Origin: UMGS1663 sp963621995
GTDB lineage: Bacteria > Bacillota > Clostridia > TANB77 > CAG-508
DNA length: 64,000 nt
Reading direction: 5' to 3'
Assembly (NCBI GenBank): GCA_963621995.1
Contig: CAVFFZ010000004.1
Coordinates: forward strand, 1 to 64,000
Of this stretch, positions 1 through 10,006 are shown in pieces (the stretch's first letter is position 1; the number at the start of each line of letters is the position of its first letter). The notes beneath the pieces are model-generated. The model was given only the letters and a program-made list of their open reading frames with translations, was not told the origin of the DNA and searched no databases. Both the position numbers and the translations under genes were made by a program.

Positions 1-2903
1 TTTGCTTGTATACTCATAGCTTGATTACGTACCATTATTTTATATGTTACATATATCTCTAATTCGTCTGATTTACTCTTTCCATATACATCGCCTATAC
101 CATCATTGTTTTCGTCTTTGTCACCATACATACTTGCTTTATAAATGTAATCTGATTTATATAATTCTCTTGAATAATTTGTATTATAGTATGAATCTGA
201 AAGTCTTACACTTATATCCCATTGATTTTCTGCATTTTCTTTGTTTTCTAGGGTATCATATGTATATGTATGTGTTTGTCCATTTATTTCTAATGTTACT
301 TTTTCTACGTCTTTCTTTATTGCTAGGTCAGATTCTTCTCTTGCTTGTATTCCTAAATTAATGTAATATGCATCATCATATAATATACTAATTTTAGCTA
401 TTCCTTTGCTTAGTAGAAGTTTTGGAGTATTTGCCCATTTATATTCTTCATCTATAAGGAATATTTTTGGTACTGGGTATAATCCTTCTTCGCTATCTGT
501 ATTTGTAGTATATGCATCCATCATACAGTCTTTTACATATTGTGCCATAGACTCACTACTATCCATAAGAAGATTTCCAAATTCATCTATAACGCCTGCT
601 CCTAATAATTCTTCTCTTGTATATGATTTATTATAACCTGAAACTCCAACTCCACTGTATCCACCATCTTTTGATTTATAATTTGCTGGAGCTGACCCTA
701 TTTTTTCAAATCTAGCATTAAATTCTTTTCTTTCCTCTACTACATCTTGAGCATTTGAATTTACTTTCCATTTTTCTTTTCCCCAAGTTTCTGCACTTGC
801 AAAAGTTACTGGTTGATAATATTGACCATTATATGTAAATTTTACGTAGTATTGGTACATTGCATTTAAATTTGAAAAACGATATTCACCATTTTCGTCT
901 GTTAATGTTTCGCCTTCTTCTTCTCCGCCTTTTTTGTACAATGTAACTTGCATGTTTGGTATTGGTGTATCTTCCCCACCTTCTTCAAATTCTCCATTTG
1001 AAATACTTTCTTTTCCTGCTTTGCTGTCTTCCCAAGCAAATCCTCCCAATTCCATTGAAAGGTCTATTGTTACATCTCTGCTTTCTATTTTATACTCTCT
1101 TTTTCCGTCTTGTGAACTGCCAGGACTACCTGCTATTGTTAATGTTTGGGCACTTAGCCCTGCTTGTTCAGGTTCTTCCCCTTGTTCAATGTATGGTTGG
1201 AAAACGGTGAAATGATAATTATCAGTAAGCTCACCATTTGGATATATCGGTCTATAATCATAATCTATATAAGGGTTCCCATTTGGATCATATACAGTGT
1301 CTCCATTTTCGTCTGTTCTTTCATGTTCACTACCTTCTATTCTTTCTTTAGTCGGATATCCTATTTTGTAAGTTACTTTTATATCTACACTTCCTATAGC
1401 CATTGCATTATCTCCCCAACCTACTCTCCAATGTCCATAGTATTTCCATATATCTGCATATGTATCTAATTGTGTAAAATCTATATTTATTCCACTAATA
1501 TATTCAAATTGTGCACTTAGGTTTATAGTTGTTTCATAGTTTATACTTTCTGCTTTAAATTTAATAAAGAATTTTTCCCCAGATTTTGGATAATGTTTTT
1601 TCATTCCATTTGCACCTGGTACATCTGTTCCATCTTGTTCTAATATTATTTCAAAATCTTCATGTGTTTCATCATATATAAGTGCGCCATCATTTATACT
1701 TAATGATTTTACATATGAAATATCTTCTGCTGTATAATCTGGATAATTTAAAGTAAATGGTCCAACTATATATTGTTGTTTTTCTCTATCTGCTATTACC
1801 TGTGTTAAAGAAGTGTCTATAGAAGCATCAAACCCTTGTGAGGCAAATTCTGCATATTTTGTAGCATTTTCGTATAAACCATTGTCATCTCCTTTTGAGC
1901 TTTGCCCTAACGCTTTCCAATATGCTGATTGTATATTATTTAAGCTATATTTTTTACCATATTCTCCTTCTTCACCATATACATTTTCTAAAGATGTTAG
2001 TATATATGCTTTTTGGTCATTTGAATATGTGCCTGAACCTTTTGTTGTATATCTATCATTTGCACCTACAGAAGTTTCTAGTACAACATATTCTGGTCCA
2101 TTTGTTGCATCTATAGAACTTTGTTGGTATCCTTTATTATCTATTTCTGAGCTATATCTACCTGGCCATATACTTTTAGCAAGTTTAGAAAAAAAGTCGC
2201 TCATAGTTCTTTCTGAATCTGCACTAGCAGTAGCCATAGCACGCGCATCTAAGTTATATACGCCATCTATTTCTAAAAATGTATCATCATTACCATTTCC
2301 ATCTATATAGTAGGCTACACTATCCTCTCCACCTGGAAAATCCGTAGATACTTCCATGTGAAATGTTTCAAAAGCTGGTCTAGGATTTCCATTATATCTA
2401 TCTGTATAGTATATTTCTCCTGATAACTTTTTCTCATATTTTTCTTGAACTTTAGTTATTATATCATTTAGTATACTTCCTGCTGATCTTCCTGCAACAT
2501 TAATACTTGCTCCTTGAATAGTAGTATTCCCTGGTTTTAAGTAATGCCTACCTGGATCATAATTTCCATACCTTACATATGCCCCATGTTCAGCACAATA
2601 AACTATATCTCCAGACATAGTTGCTTGCCATGTGCCTGTTTTGGCCCAAGAATTTCTTGAACTAGGAAGAGTTACAGTTCTACCAGATGTACCTAAATAA
2701 TATTGTGGAAACATACCTGTTGAACCGGCTATGCTTCTTGCAGGCATATTTGCTTCTGTACTTCCCCATGTTTTAGAAACTTCATTATTCGTTTGTATTA
2801 CATCGTCTGCAAATGATATTGAACCAATAGAAAAGATAGATAATATGATAGCAAACAATACTAATATTTTACTTTTTAATTTATTTATTTCTTTATTATT
2901 CAT
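1..2903 (-). CDS. Secreted thioester-domain (TED-like) adhesin with SdrD/Cna_B-type domain, C-terminus beyond window
   Basis: The frame is open from the ATG at 2903 to the left edge (967 codons), so the C-terminus is missing. Residues 1-33 form a signal peptide (basic start, hydrophobic core, FADD). Cys103 in YCAEHG and Gln325 in IQSAYW match the Cys and Gln signatures of thioester domains, which covalently bind host surfaces in Gram-positive adhesins. Near residues 610-680 a segment with FAWEDSKAG, PNMQVTLYKKG and TDENGEYRFSNL resembles an SdrD/Cna_B-type beta-sandwich. It starts 15 nt after the stop of the 1,667-aa surface gene, with GGAGGGAGGA overlapping that junction, so the two are probably co-transcribed. 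Secretion is clear; the thioester assignment is inferred from motifs. Confidence 0.8.
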   Translation of the reverse strand, partial: MNNKEINKLKSKILVLFAIILSIFSIGSISFADDVIQTNNEVSKTWGSTEANMPARSIAGSTGMFPQYYLGTSGRTVTLPSSRNSWAKTGTWQATMSGDIVYCAEHGAYVRYGNYDPGRHYLKPGNTTIQGASINVAGRSAGSILNDIITKVQEKYEKKLSGEIYYTDRYNGNPRPAFETFHMEVSTDFPGGEDSVAYYIDGNGNDDTFLEIDGVYNLDARAMATASADSERTMSDFFSKLAKSIWPGRYSSEIDNKGYQQSSIDATNGPEYVVLETSVGANDRYTTKGSGTYSNDQKAYILTSLENVYGEEGEYGKKYSLNNIQSAYWKALGQSSKGDDNGLYENATKYAEFASQGFDASIDTSLTQVIADREKQQYIVGPFTLNYPDYTAEDISYVKSLSINDGALIYDETHEDFEIILEQDGTDVPGANGMKKHYPKSGEKFFIKFKAESINYETTINLSAQFEYISGINIDFTQLDTYADIWKYYGHWRVGWGDNAMAIGSVDIKVTYKIGYPTKERIEGSEHERTDENGDTVYDPNGNPYIDYDYRPIYPNGELTDNYHFTVFQPYIEQGEEPEQAGLSAQTLTIAGSPGSSQDGKREYKIESRDVTIDLSMELGGFAWEDSKAGKESISNGEFEEGGEDTPIPNMQVTLYKKGGEEEGETLTDENGEYRFSNLNAMYQYYVKFTYNGQYYQPVTFASAETWGKEKWKVNSNAQDVVEERKEFNARFEKIGSAPANYKSKDGGYSGVGVSGYNKSYTREELLGAGVIDEFGNLLMDSSESMAQYVKDCMMDAYTTNTDSEEGLYPVPKIFLIDEEYKWANTPKLLLSKGIAKISILYDDAYYINLGIQAREESDLAIKKDVEKVTLEINGQTHTYTYDTLENKENAENQWDISVRLSDSYYNTNYSRELYKSDYIYKASMYGDKDENNDGIGDVYGKSKSDELEIYVTYKIMVRNQAMSIQA

Positions 2904-2918
2904 ACAATCTCCTCCCTC

Positions 2919-5900
2919 CTACTTTAATACCTTTTTATTTATAAAATATGCTCCTGCACATATTCCTGCAATTACTATTATTGTTATTACACTTATCGCT
3001 ATTACTTGGCCTGTTTTTAAAGTAATTAATACATCTGCTGAAGACATATCGTCTTCTCCATTTACTTTATTTCCTGGTGTAGAATCATAATCTGTTAAGC
3101 CTTGGTCATTATATGCTTCATAAATTTCTGCTGTATTGTTATATAATCCCAAATTATTTTCTGTCATTTTTTTGGTTAATGTTAATGTAACTTCTTTACT
3201 TTCTCCTGGGTTTATTAATGTGTTTGCCAAACTTGAGTTGTAAAGTATTCCATTTCCATTTGTATACCAATCACTATTTAGCTCTGAATTGAATTTCATT
3301 TCACTAGGCATATAATCTGCTATTTTTTTAACATACCCTGCTACTGCACCTTCGTTTGTTACTTTTAATTTGTATTCAACTATAATACTTGTGTTATTTA
3401 CATCTTTTCCTATTAAATCTTTTTTTGCTAGTTTTGTATTGTTGTAATCGTATACTTGTGTATTATTACCACTTTGAACTGTTATTTTTGTTACTGTTTT
3501 ATCTAGTTTTAAATCAAATTTTGGATTTGAAATTAAACCTAAATCTATATTGTAAATATTAGTATCTGTTACACTTATTTCTTCTGTTATTGCTGCTACT
3601 CTTGTTATTCCATTTAGTGTTATTTTTGTATCTATACCATCTGAATTCAAACTTGTATCTACTCCTTCTTTTTTGTAAGTTGTAGCACTATAATTTGCTG
3701 TATCATATAAGAATATTGCCGTATATTTACCTTTTGCAACTTTACTAAATGTATACATTCCGTCTTTATCTGTTATTGCTTTTAGCATATTACCTGTTTC
3801 GTCTGTTACAATTGTTCCTGTTTCATTATTAAATAGTAATACTTCTATGTTTTGTAATTTTTTCTCATTTTCTTCTTTTACACCATTATTGTTTTCGTCT
3901 TGCCATATTTGCCCCATTATTCTTTTTGTTTGATTACTATTATTTTCTTCTATATCTTTATAGTCAAATTTTTCTATAGTGTGTGTAAATTCAGTTGACT
4001 CTATTGCATCTATTCCTTCATATTCTAATTTTAATTTATTTGAAACTTTTGTTGTTTCTTCTAATGGGTTTGCTATTACCGCTACTTTTAAAGTTATTGT
4101 TTCTTTTGCATTTATATTTGTTTTTATTGTTTCATTATACACTGTTTGTGTATTTCCATTTTCTCTTATTACTTTTATACTATTTAATGTAACTTCTTTA
4201 GGTAAAATATCTGTTATTTTTATACTATTTAAATTCAAGTTTGATAAATTTTGTATTGTAAATACATATTCTAAGTCTTCATATGCTGTTACATATGCAC
4301 CTTCTGTAATATTTGAAGATTGTGTTATTTTAAATCCTACTTTTCCTATTTCTATTGTTTGTGTTTTTATTGTTTGTACATTTGTATTTTTTCCATATAT
4401 ATTAGCGTTTATATTTACGTTTTTGCTATAAGTATTTTCTTCTAATTGACCTACTTTTAGTTTTACATTTATTATTTCTGATATATCTTGTGAAATGTTT
4501 CCTAAATTAATTGTTAATATTCTTGTTGTTTCATTATATTTTGATGTTATTGTATTTGTTATATCTACTTTTTCTTTTTTGGTTTCTTTCTGTTGTACTT
4601 CTATTCCTTCGTACTCTAGCTCTTTTGGTATTTCTATTTGTACTACTGTTTCTTCACAAGGCTTATAGCTAACTTCTCCTTCTGAGTTTTGTTCTCCTAC
4701 TGCATTAGCAGATGATATATATGCGTAATAGGTAAATTCATTTCCTTCTTTAAGGTTTTCAGTTTCCCCTGTTATACCTGAAACTGTATTGTATGAACTT
4801 ATTCCTATTGTATTTTTTAGTGTTCCTACTTCTATTTGCTTAGATATATTTTGTACTGTTATATTAAATGTTGTTTTTGCTTCTTTTGTTGTTTGTATTG
4901 TGTTGTCTTCTCCTACTTGATAAATATACCCAACTCTCATTAATATTTCTTTTGTTATTGTTTGTTTTGCTTCTATGTTTCCAAGGTTTAAATTAGCTTG
5001 AGTCCCTGTTCCTGCTAATGTATTATATCCTGTATTTGATTCTTCATCTTTTTCTACATATGTTAGTCCTTCTGGTACTTCAAAACTTACCACTACACCT
5101 TCTGCTGTTTCTGTTCCTGTATTTTTTACTTCTAATTTATATGTTACTATATCGTCTGCTAATAATTTTGTATTTTCTTCTGTGTTTGAAGTAACTGTTG
5201 CTTCTACTACTGGTCCACTACCTGTTGTAACTCCTACTTTTACTGAACTTGCTTTATCTTGTATTGTTCCTGTTTCTAAGTTGTTATTAAAGTATACTCC
5301 GTAATTTCCATATGATGATGCATTATGTTGTAAGTTTGCTGGTATTTGCGCTTCATAGCTAAAGTTTACACTATCTCCTGTGTTCATTGTGTAGTCTGTA
5401 AATACTATTAAATATGATTTAACTTTGCTTATATCTGTTGGCGTTAATGTCCATCCATTTGTGCTTAATTCTAAATCTTTTGTTGCATTTACATTTTCTG
5501 AATAATATATTGTTACTTTGTTATTATCTTCGCTATTTACTACTATGTTACTTACAAGTGGCATGTCCATTGTTGAACCTAAGTCACTCTCTGTTGCTAC
5601 TTCTTTATTTCCTTTTGCTGGTATTCTTCCTAATATACTTATATTGTCAATTGTGTTGTTGTAGTTATTTATTACTGTCATTTCAAATTTTGCATTTCTT
5701 GCTTCTGCCATTGTTTCTATTGTTGCTACTTTTGCTTCTCCACTTATTGCTGTTAATGTTTCTCCATTTTCTTTATAATTTGATATTGCTGTTGTTGTTA
5801 CTACTCCTGTTGGTGCTACAAAGTTTACTGCTGTACTTACTTCGTTTGTTTCTTGTGTACTTGCATTTGTGTACACCATTTTTATTTGTTCTTGTTTGCT

Positions 5901-7922
5901 TGGTGTTAATTTATTTACTGTTAAATCTGCATTTATTACTACGTTTATTCCTTTGGCTACTGCTGCTATTGCATATTCTGTTTGCATTCCTTCTAATGTT
6001 ACTTCTATTGTTTTTGTTCCGTCTGCATTTTCTACTACTTTGTTTTCTTTTAATGTTAGTCTTGAACCTTCTGTATCAAACAATACTTCTATATTTTTTA
6101 TATTTATTGTTTCTATATATTTTGGAAGTGTTATTTTTAATGTTGGGTTTTTATATAAGTTACAATCTAATGTATTTGTTTTTAATATTGCTGTTATTTT
6201 TACATTTTCGTTTGTTACTATTGTAGATAAGTTTGTATTATCTATTACTAGTTCTGCTTGTGATGTTGGTTCTGTTAATGTTATTTCTTTTGTTACAGTT
6301 TTCTCTGTTACTTTATTTGTATCTTTTAATGCTGTTCCTGTTAAAGTTGTTTCTATTTTTGTGAACGTTTTTGCTTGTTCTTTGCTATATGCAATTTCTT
6401 CTTTTATTGCTTTTGTTAGTTCTAATTTTAATTTTCCTTCTACTACTGGTTTAGAAGTTTCTATTTTTAGTGTATTTACATTTAAGTCTTTTAGGTCTAC
6501 TACATAGTTTTGCTCAGCATTTGCTTGCATATTTTTATCTATTGTTGCTACTAAAGTTGTTCCATTATAAATTTTAATATTACCTTCTTCAGATAAAATT
6601 TTATCAAAGTTTGATTTTGATATTTTTAGTTCTTTAAAATATGCATAGTTGTTATTAGAAACTGTTGTTGGTGCTTTTGAATTATTTTCGGTTACAAAAT
6701 TATCTGCATTAAGTTCTAATGTTATTTTGTTTACTATATCTGTTTCTCCTACTTTTGTAAGAGCTACATTTGTTACTATTTCTTCTTTATATTCTGTTTC
6801 TTTTTTAGTTTCTGCTTCATAGTTTGCATATATTTGACCTTTGCTCAATTTTTCTGTTGTTTTTACTTCAAAATCTGCTAAATCTCCTACACTATTGTTT
6901 AAAGTTACTTGTCCTTCTATTTGTTTTGTTGCATTTGTTTGGCTTGCTTCATATATTGTTAATTCTGAATTTGCTTTTAATGTTATTGGTAAATCTGTTC
7001 CTGTTATTTGTTTATTTTCGTAAATGTATGTTACAACAAATTCATCAATTGCGTTTTTCATCCAAGATATTTGGTTTTCTTGTTCTTCATTATTTACTAT
7101 TATTGTTAGTTTTCCTGTTTCTTTATTGTATGTATAATTATTAGTTGTAAACTTTGTTCCTGTTTCATCTCCATTAATTGCTTTAGTTGTATTTGCTATT
7201 ACTTTTACTTCGCTTGGCTTCTCATTATCTATTGTTGGAACTGTTATTTCTATTTTATTTTCTTTTACTGGTAGGGTGTTATCTTTTAAGTATGACTGCA
7301 AAATTGTTTGTAGCATTACATTTTTCTTATTATTAGCACTAAATTGTACAAATTTTAAAATTTGCACATTTAATTCAGCAACTTTTTCTGCTGTCCATGC
7401 TAGTTGCAATGTTATATCTTTTTTTACTTGCTTTTCGCTTCCATTTCCATCTACATATGTAGCAGTAAATTTTATTGCATTTTCCTTATTGAATTGTGTT
7501 AAATCTATGTTTTCACTAACTATCATTTGGACTGGGATTGATACTGTTACTGTGTTTCCATTTTTTATTTGATTAAATGAAATAGTATTGTTTTCTACTT
7601 TTGATACTTCTTTTGCTGTAAAATTATCTGCAATTTTAAAATTAGGATTATCTAACTCTAATTTTGCATTTTTTATGTATCCTGCATTTTTTACTGCTAT
7701 AGTAGCATATATATAGTTTTCTTCTCCTATAGTTTTAATGCTGGAATGTACCCTTTCACCGTTTTCCATAAAATATGTGTCAAATTCCACATTTGCTTGA
7801 TTTGTTTTACTGGTTTGATCTTCTAAGCTACTTGCTATTGCATTTTGAATAATGCTAAAATAACTAAATGTTAGTACAAAGACTAGTAAGCTTGCTACAA
7901 TTTTTATTTTACCCTTTTCCAT
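2919..7922 (-). CDS. Giant (1,667 aa) secreted, membrane-anchored DUF11/SdrD-like repeat surface protein
   Basis: Residues 1-31 are a signal peptide. Most of the protein is Thr/Asn-rich beta-sandwich sequence. Segments such as LEVKNTGTETAEGVVVSFEVP, QNLSNLNLNSIKITDILP and LKVTNEGAVAGYVKKI look like DUF11-type repeats. At about residues 1334-1405 an SdrD_B-like domain has WQDENNNGVKEENE, a Ca-binding style loop, and DKDGMYTFSKVAKGKYTA. The C-terminus is a hydrophobic helix (about 1640-1662) followed by NKKVLK, without LPXTG, so it is probably anchored by the helix rather than by sortase. The start has a GGGGAGG site 10 nt upstream. It is the first gene of a two-gene surface operon. The ligand is unknown. 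Confidence 0.85.
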   Translation of the reverse strand: MEKGKIKIVASLLVFVLTFSYFSIIQNAIASSLEDQTSKTNQANVEFDTYFMENGERVHSSIKTIGEENYIYATIAVKNAGYIKNAKLELDNPNFKIADNFTAKEVSKVENNTISFNQIKNGNTVTVSIPVQMIVSENIDLTQFNKENAIKFTATYVDGNGSEKQVKKDITLQLAWTAEKVAELNVQILKFVQFSANNKKNVMLQTILQSYLKDNTLPVKENKIEITVPTIDNEKPSEVKVIANTTKAINGDETGTKFTTNNYTYNKETGKLTIIVNNEEQENQISWMKNAIDEFVVTYIYENKQITGTDLPITLKANSELTIYEASQTNATKQIEGQVTLNNSVGDLADFEVKTTEKLSKGQIYANYEAETKKETEYKEEIVTNVALTKVGETDIVNKITLELNADNFVTENNSKAPTTVSNNNYAYFKELKISKSNFDKILSEEGNIKIYNGTTLVATIDKNMQANAEQNYVVDLKDLNVNTLKIETSKPVVEGKLKLELTKAIKEEIAYSKEQAKTFTKIETTLTGTALKDTNKVTEKTVTKEITLTEPTSQAELVIDNTNLSTIVTNENVKITAILKTNTLDCNLYKNPTLKITLPKYIETINIKNIEVLFDTEGSRLTLKENKVVENADGTKTIEVTLEGMQTEYAIAAVAKGINVVINADLTVNKLTPSKQEQIKMVYTNASTQETNEVSTAVNFVAPTGVVTTTAISNYKENGETLTAISGEAKVATIETMAEARNAKFEMTVINNYNNTIDNISILGRIPAKGNKEVATESDLGSTMDMPLVSNIVVNSEDNNKVTIYYSENVNATKDLELSTNGWTLTPTDISKVKSYLIVFTDYTMNTGDSVNFSYEAQIPANLQHNASSYGNYGVYFNNNLETGTIQDKASSVKVGVTTGSGPVVEATVTSNTEENTKLLADDIVTYKLEVKNTGTETAEGVVVSFEVPEGLTYVEKDEESNTGYNTLAGTGTQANLNLGNIEAKQTITKEILMRVGYIYQVGEDNTIQTTKEAKTTFNITVQNISKQIEVGTLKNTIGISSYNTVSGITGETENLKEGNEFTYYAYISSANAVGEQNSEGEVSYKPCEETVVQIEIPKELEYEGIEVQQKETKKEKVDITNTITSKYNETTRILTINLGNISQDISEIINVKLKVGQLEENTYSKNVNINANIYGKNTNVQTIKTQTIEIGKVGFKITQSSNITEGAYVTAYEDLEYVFTIQNLSNLNLNSIKITDILPKEVTLNSIKVIRENGNTQTVYNETIKTNINAKETITLKVAVIANPLEETTKVSNKLKLEYEGIDAIESTEFTHTIEKFDYKDIEENNSNQTKRIMGQIWQDENNNGVKEENEKKLQNIEVLLFNNETGTIVTDETGNMLKAITDKDGMYTFSKVAKGKYTAIFLYDTANYSATTYKKEGVDTSLNSDGIDTKITLNGITRVAAITEEISVTDTNIYNIDLGLISNPKFDLKLDKTVTKITVQSGNNTQVYDYNNTKLAKKDLIGKDVNNTSIIVEYKLKVTNEGAVAGYVKKIADYMPSEMKFNSELNSDWYTNGNGILYNSSLANTLINPGESKEVTLTLTKKMTENNLGLYNNTAEIYEAYNDQGLTDYDSTPGNKVNGEDDMSSADVLITLKTGQVIAISVITIIVIAGICAGAYFINKKVLK

Positions 7923-8057
7923 ACAATTTTTTTCCTCCCCAAGTTTTATGACACTTTGAATTATTTATAGACATAATTCGTGCTTATTATATATTTATTT
8001 ACATTTTTGCATATTATTTTTTTCTTTTCAATACTTATAACGCTTGTAAATATTGGC

Positions 8058-8088
8058 AAAATGGCTTTTCGTTTACGGAAGCTATTTT
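8058..8088. other. Imperfect hairpin in the divergent intergenic region
   Basis: The 360-bp gap 7923-8282 separates the leftward surface operon from the rightward Asn-rich pair. It is very AT-rich and holds one clear structure: AAAATGGCTT (8058-8067) can pair with AAGCTATTTT (8079-8088) through one G-U, with a further CGT/ACG above. It could be a leader terminator or a protein site. I see no other confident element in the gap. Confidence 0.35.
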
Positions 8089-8282
8089 TGGTGATTTTAT
8101 ATTAAATTTTTATTACAATATTACAATTTTGTTAAATTAATAAATTTTATATAATTTTTTATGCTTTTTGTTTCATTTTCGTTTAAATTATTTTTTTAAT
8201 TTGAAATCAATTTAAATTTTAGTCAATTTTGTAACACTTTTTAGTTTGTTGCATATTATTAGTTATACGAGGTGATTTATCT

Positions 8283-8669
8283 ATGAATAATAATGTTAAT
8301 TCCTCTTTCCCTGACTTTGAAGAATTTGTTTCTTCTTTTAAAGGCAACAATAATAATGACAATAATTCTAGTAATTCCAATAATAATAGTAATTTTAATT
8401 TCGAGAATTTCTTTAAAAATAATTTTGGAAATAATTCTGAGCAAAATAGCCCTTTTGGCAATATAGATATGAATACGATTTTAAAAATAAAACAAGTTAT
8501 GGAAAATATGAATAATAATAAAAATAATCCTCGATCTAATTTGCTACTTTCTTTAAAACCGTATTTAAAGCCTAGTAGAAAACAAAAGGTCGACCAATAT
8601 ATACAGCTTCTTAATATGAGTTCAATTATGGAAAACTTTGGCCCAATGGGTGGTGAAAAAATGAAATGA
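8283..8669 (+). CDS. Asn-rich small hypothetical protein (128 aa)
   Basis: I do not recognise a named family. The first 65 residues are low-complexity Asn/Ser/Phe, with runs of Asn around 23-50. The C-terminal half is ordered and amphipathic (DMNTILKIKQVMENM, then LLLSLKPYLKPSRKQKVDQY), a pattern I associate with small conserved clostridial proteins of unknown role. The start ATG has a GAGGTGA site 8 nt upstream. Its stop overlaps the next start (ATGA), so translation of the two genes is coupled. There is no signal peptide or membrane segment. Confidence 0.7.
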   Translation: MNNNVNSSFPDFEEFVSSFKGNNNNDNNSSNSNNNSNFNFENFFKNNFGNNSEQNSPFGNIDMNTILKIKQVMENMNNNKNNPRSNLLLSLKPYLKPSRKQKVDQYIQLLNMSSIMENFGPMGGEKMK

Positions 8670-9238
8670 TGAATTTTTATCCTTTCTTTTGGTCCCCTTT
8701 TTATAGAAGGCCTTCTCCTTATTACTTAAACAATAATTCTGCTTATAACGCAAGGTGCGAAACAGTGCATAATTTAGGTTGTGGTTCTACATATAATCTG
8801 GAGCATAATGTAAATTACAATTCAAATTATCGTTTAAATTACAACTTACATAATTGTAGTAACGTTTCTAATAAAAAACCTGAAACTCATTGTTTCCCTA
8901 GTGCTTCACGTTCTAACAAGCAAGAAAAATTTAATGATTCTAATCTTTCTTCTAAAAATTGTGAGAAAAGTAGAAATGATAATTTTAAAAATTATATAAA
9001 AAGTAGAAATAATAATTTTAAAAGTACTGAAAGCACTTGTTATAGCAAAGATAATAGCTTGCCATGCATTGATTCCTGTTTTGAAGGCAATTATTTTTCT
9101 GATGAATATTTTGAAATATTTGGATTAAAACTTCATTTTGATGATTTGCTAATTATTTGCATTTTATTTTTTCTTTATCAAGAAGATGTAAAAGACACAT
9201 ACCTTTACATTTCTTTGATTTTATTGTTATTAAGTTAA
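8666..9238 (+). CDS. Asn/Cys/Ser-rich hypothetical protein with hydrophobic C-terminus (190 aa)
   Basis: This gene overlaps the previous one by 4 nt. The N-terminal 120 residues are low-complexity with spaced Asn-Tyr pairs and many Asn, Ser, Cys and Lys. The last 40 residues are conserved-looking: an acidic FGLKLHFDDLLIICILFF segment, a short EDVKDTYL linker and a second hydrophobic run ending at the stop. That DDLLI-type tail is familiar from small clostridial proteins, some near sporulation genes, but I cannot name a function. A strong terminator follows 2 nt after the stop. Confidence 0.65.
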   Translation: MMNFYPFFWSPFYRRPSPYYLNNNSAYNARCETVHNLGCGSTYNLEHNVNYNSNYRLNYNLHNCSNVSNKKPETHCFPSASRSNKQEKFNDSNLSSKNCEKSRNDNFKNYIKSRNNNFKSTESTCYSKDNSLPCIDSCFEGNYFSDEYFEIFGLKLHFDDLLIICILFFLYQEDVKDTYLYISLILLLLS

Positions 9239-9240
9239 AA

Positions 9241-9263
9241 AAATCCGCTATAGCGGATTTTTT
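9241..9263. terminator. Bidirectional rho-independent terminator
   Basis: AAATCCGCTATAGCGGATTT is a perfect 20-nt palindrome with A/T tracts on both sides. It ends the Asn-rich pair on + and can end minC on -. The identical stem recurs at 37597-37620. Confidence 0.85.
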
Positions 9264-9267
9264 ACTT

Positions 9268-9311
9268 CCAAAGGGACAGATTACCCAAAAGGCAACGTTC
9301 CAAAAGGTAAC
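9268..9311. repeat. Dispersed intergenic repeat, copy 1
   Basis: It contains AAGGGACAGATTACCCAAAA followed by GGCAACGTTCC and a second CCAAAAGG. Related copies lie at 21928-22020, 44443-44502 and 45940-45976, all between genes. The shared core reads roughly AGATTAACCAAAAGGCAACG. Confidence 0.6.
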
Positions 9312-9323
9312 TAAACGGTCGTA

Positions 9324-9941
9324 TTATTCTACTTCTATTTTATCGTTTTCGTTAATATATGCATATTCATATTTTTTTATTTCTTCTAATTTTTCTTTTT
9401 CAAATTCTTTTATTTTGTCTGCTATACGTATTTGTGGGCAAGCTATTTTGTTTGCTGCTATTATTGCTTCTCTATTTCCTTTTGCTCCTGCATGTGCTAA
9501 GCCTCTTATTTCTCCTAGCACTATAATATTTTCTTCTGCTATTACTTCTGCACCTGCATTAATATCTCCTAGCACTACAATACTTCCTTCAAATTCTACT
9601 TTTTGTCCACAACGTAAAGATGATTTATAAAACATTGTTTCTGATGACTTTATTTCTTGGTAAAATCCTTTTTTTATTCCATGAAGTCCTAGCGTTGTTG
9701 GACTTTCAAATTCAACTTCTACATCTATGTTTTCTTTTATTATTTCTTTTATTTCGTCTATTTCTTTATTTTTTAAAACTTTACCAACTACTTTAATAGG
9801 TGTTTTATCCCCTTTATATAGTTTTTTTAGGTCTGCCATTTTTTCTTCTAAGCACTCTATTATTTCTTTTTCTTCTGCTTCTTCTTTTATTTTTATCCAT
9901 ATCTCATCTTTTTTTAGCTGTATTGTAATACAATTTTTCAT
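9324..9941 (-). CDS. minC: Septum site-determining protein MinC
   Basis: This is an inhibitor of FtsZ ring assembly. The C-terminal beta-helix domain (about residues 108-180) is diagnostic: LRCGQKVEFEGSIVVLGDIN, then GAEVIAEENIIVLG and RGLAHAGAKGN. The N-terminal domain (1-100) is divergent. At 205 aa the length is normal. It is the last gene of the mreBCD-mrdA operon, 65 nt after mrdA. The usual partners minD and minE do not follow; the next genes are convergent and unrelated. The start has a GAAGGGAAATGAG site. Confidence 0.92.
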   Translation of the reverse strand: MKNCITIQLKKDEIWIKIKEEAEEKEIIECLEEKMADLKKLYKGDKTPIKVVGKVLKNKEIDEIKEIIKENIDVEVEFESPTTLGLHGIKKGFYQEIKSSETMFYKSSLRCGQKVEFEGSIVVLGDINAGAEVIAEENIIVLGEIRGLAHAGAKGNREAIIAANKIACPQIRIADKIKEFEKEKLEEIKKYEYAYINENDKIEVE

Positions 9942-10006
9942 ATTAATCTCATTTCCCTTCTCGTTTTATTAAAGATATATGTTGTAATTATAAAATTAAG
10001 ATATTT

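Noticed and set aside
5438..6226. Long Leu-rich plus-strand reading frames over the giant surface gene
   Set aside because: They are antisense shadows of an A/T- and Thr/Asn-rich gene, poly-Leu in composition, with no ribosome sites.
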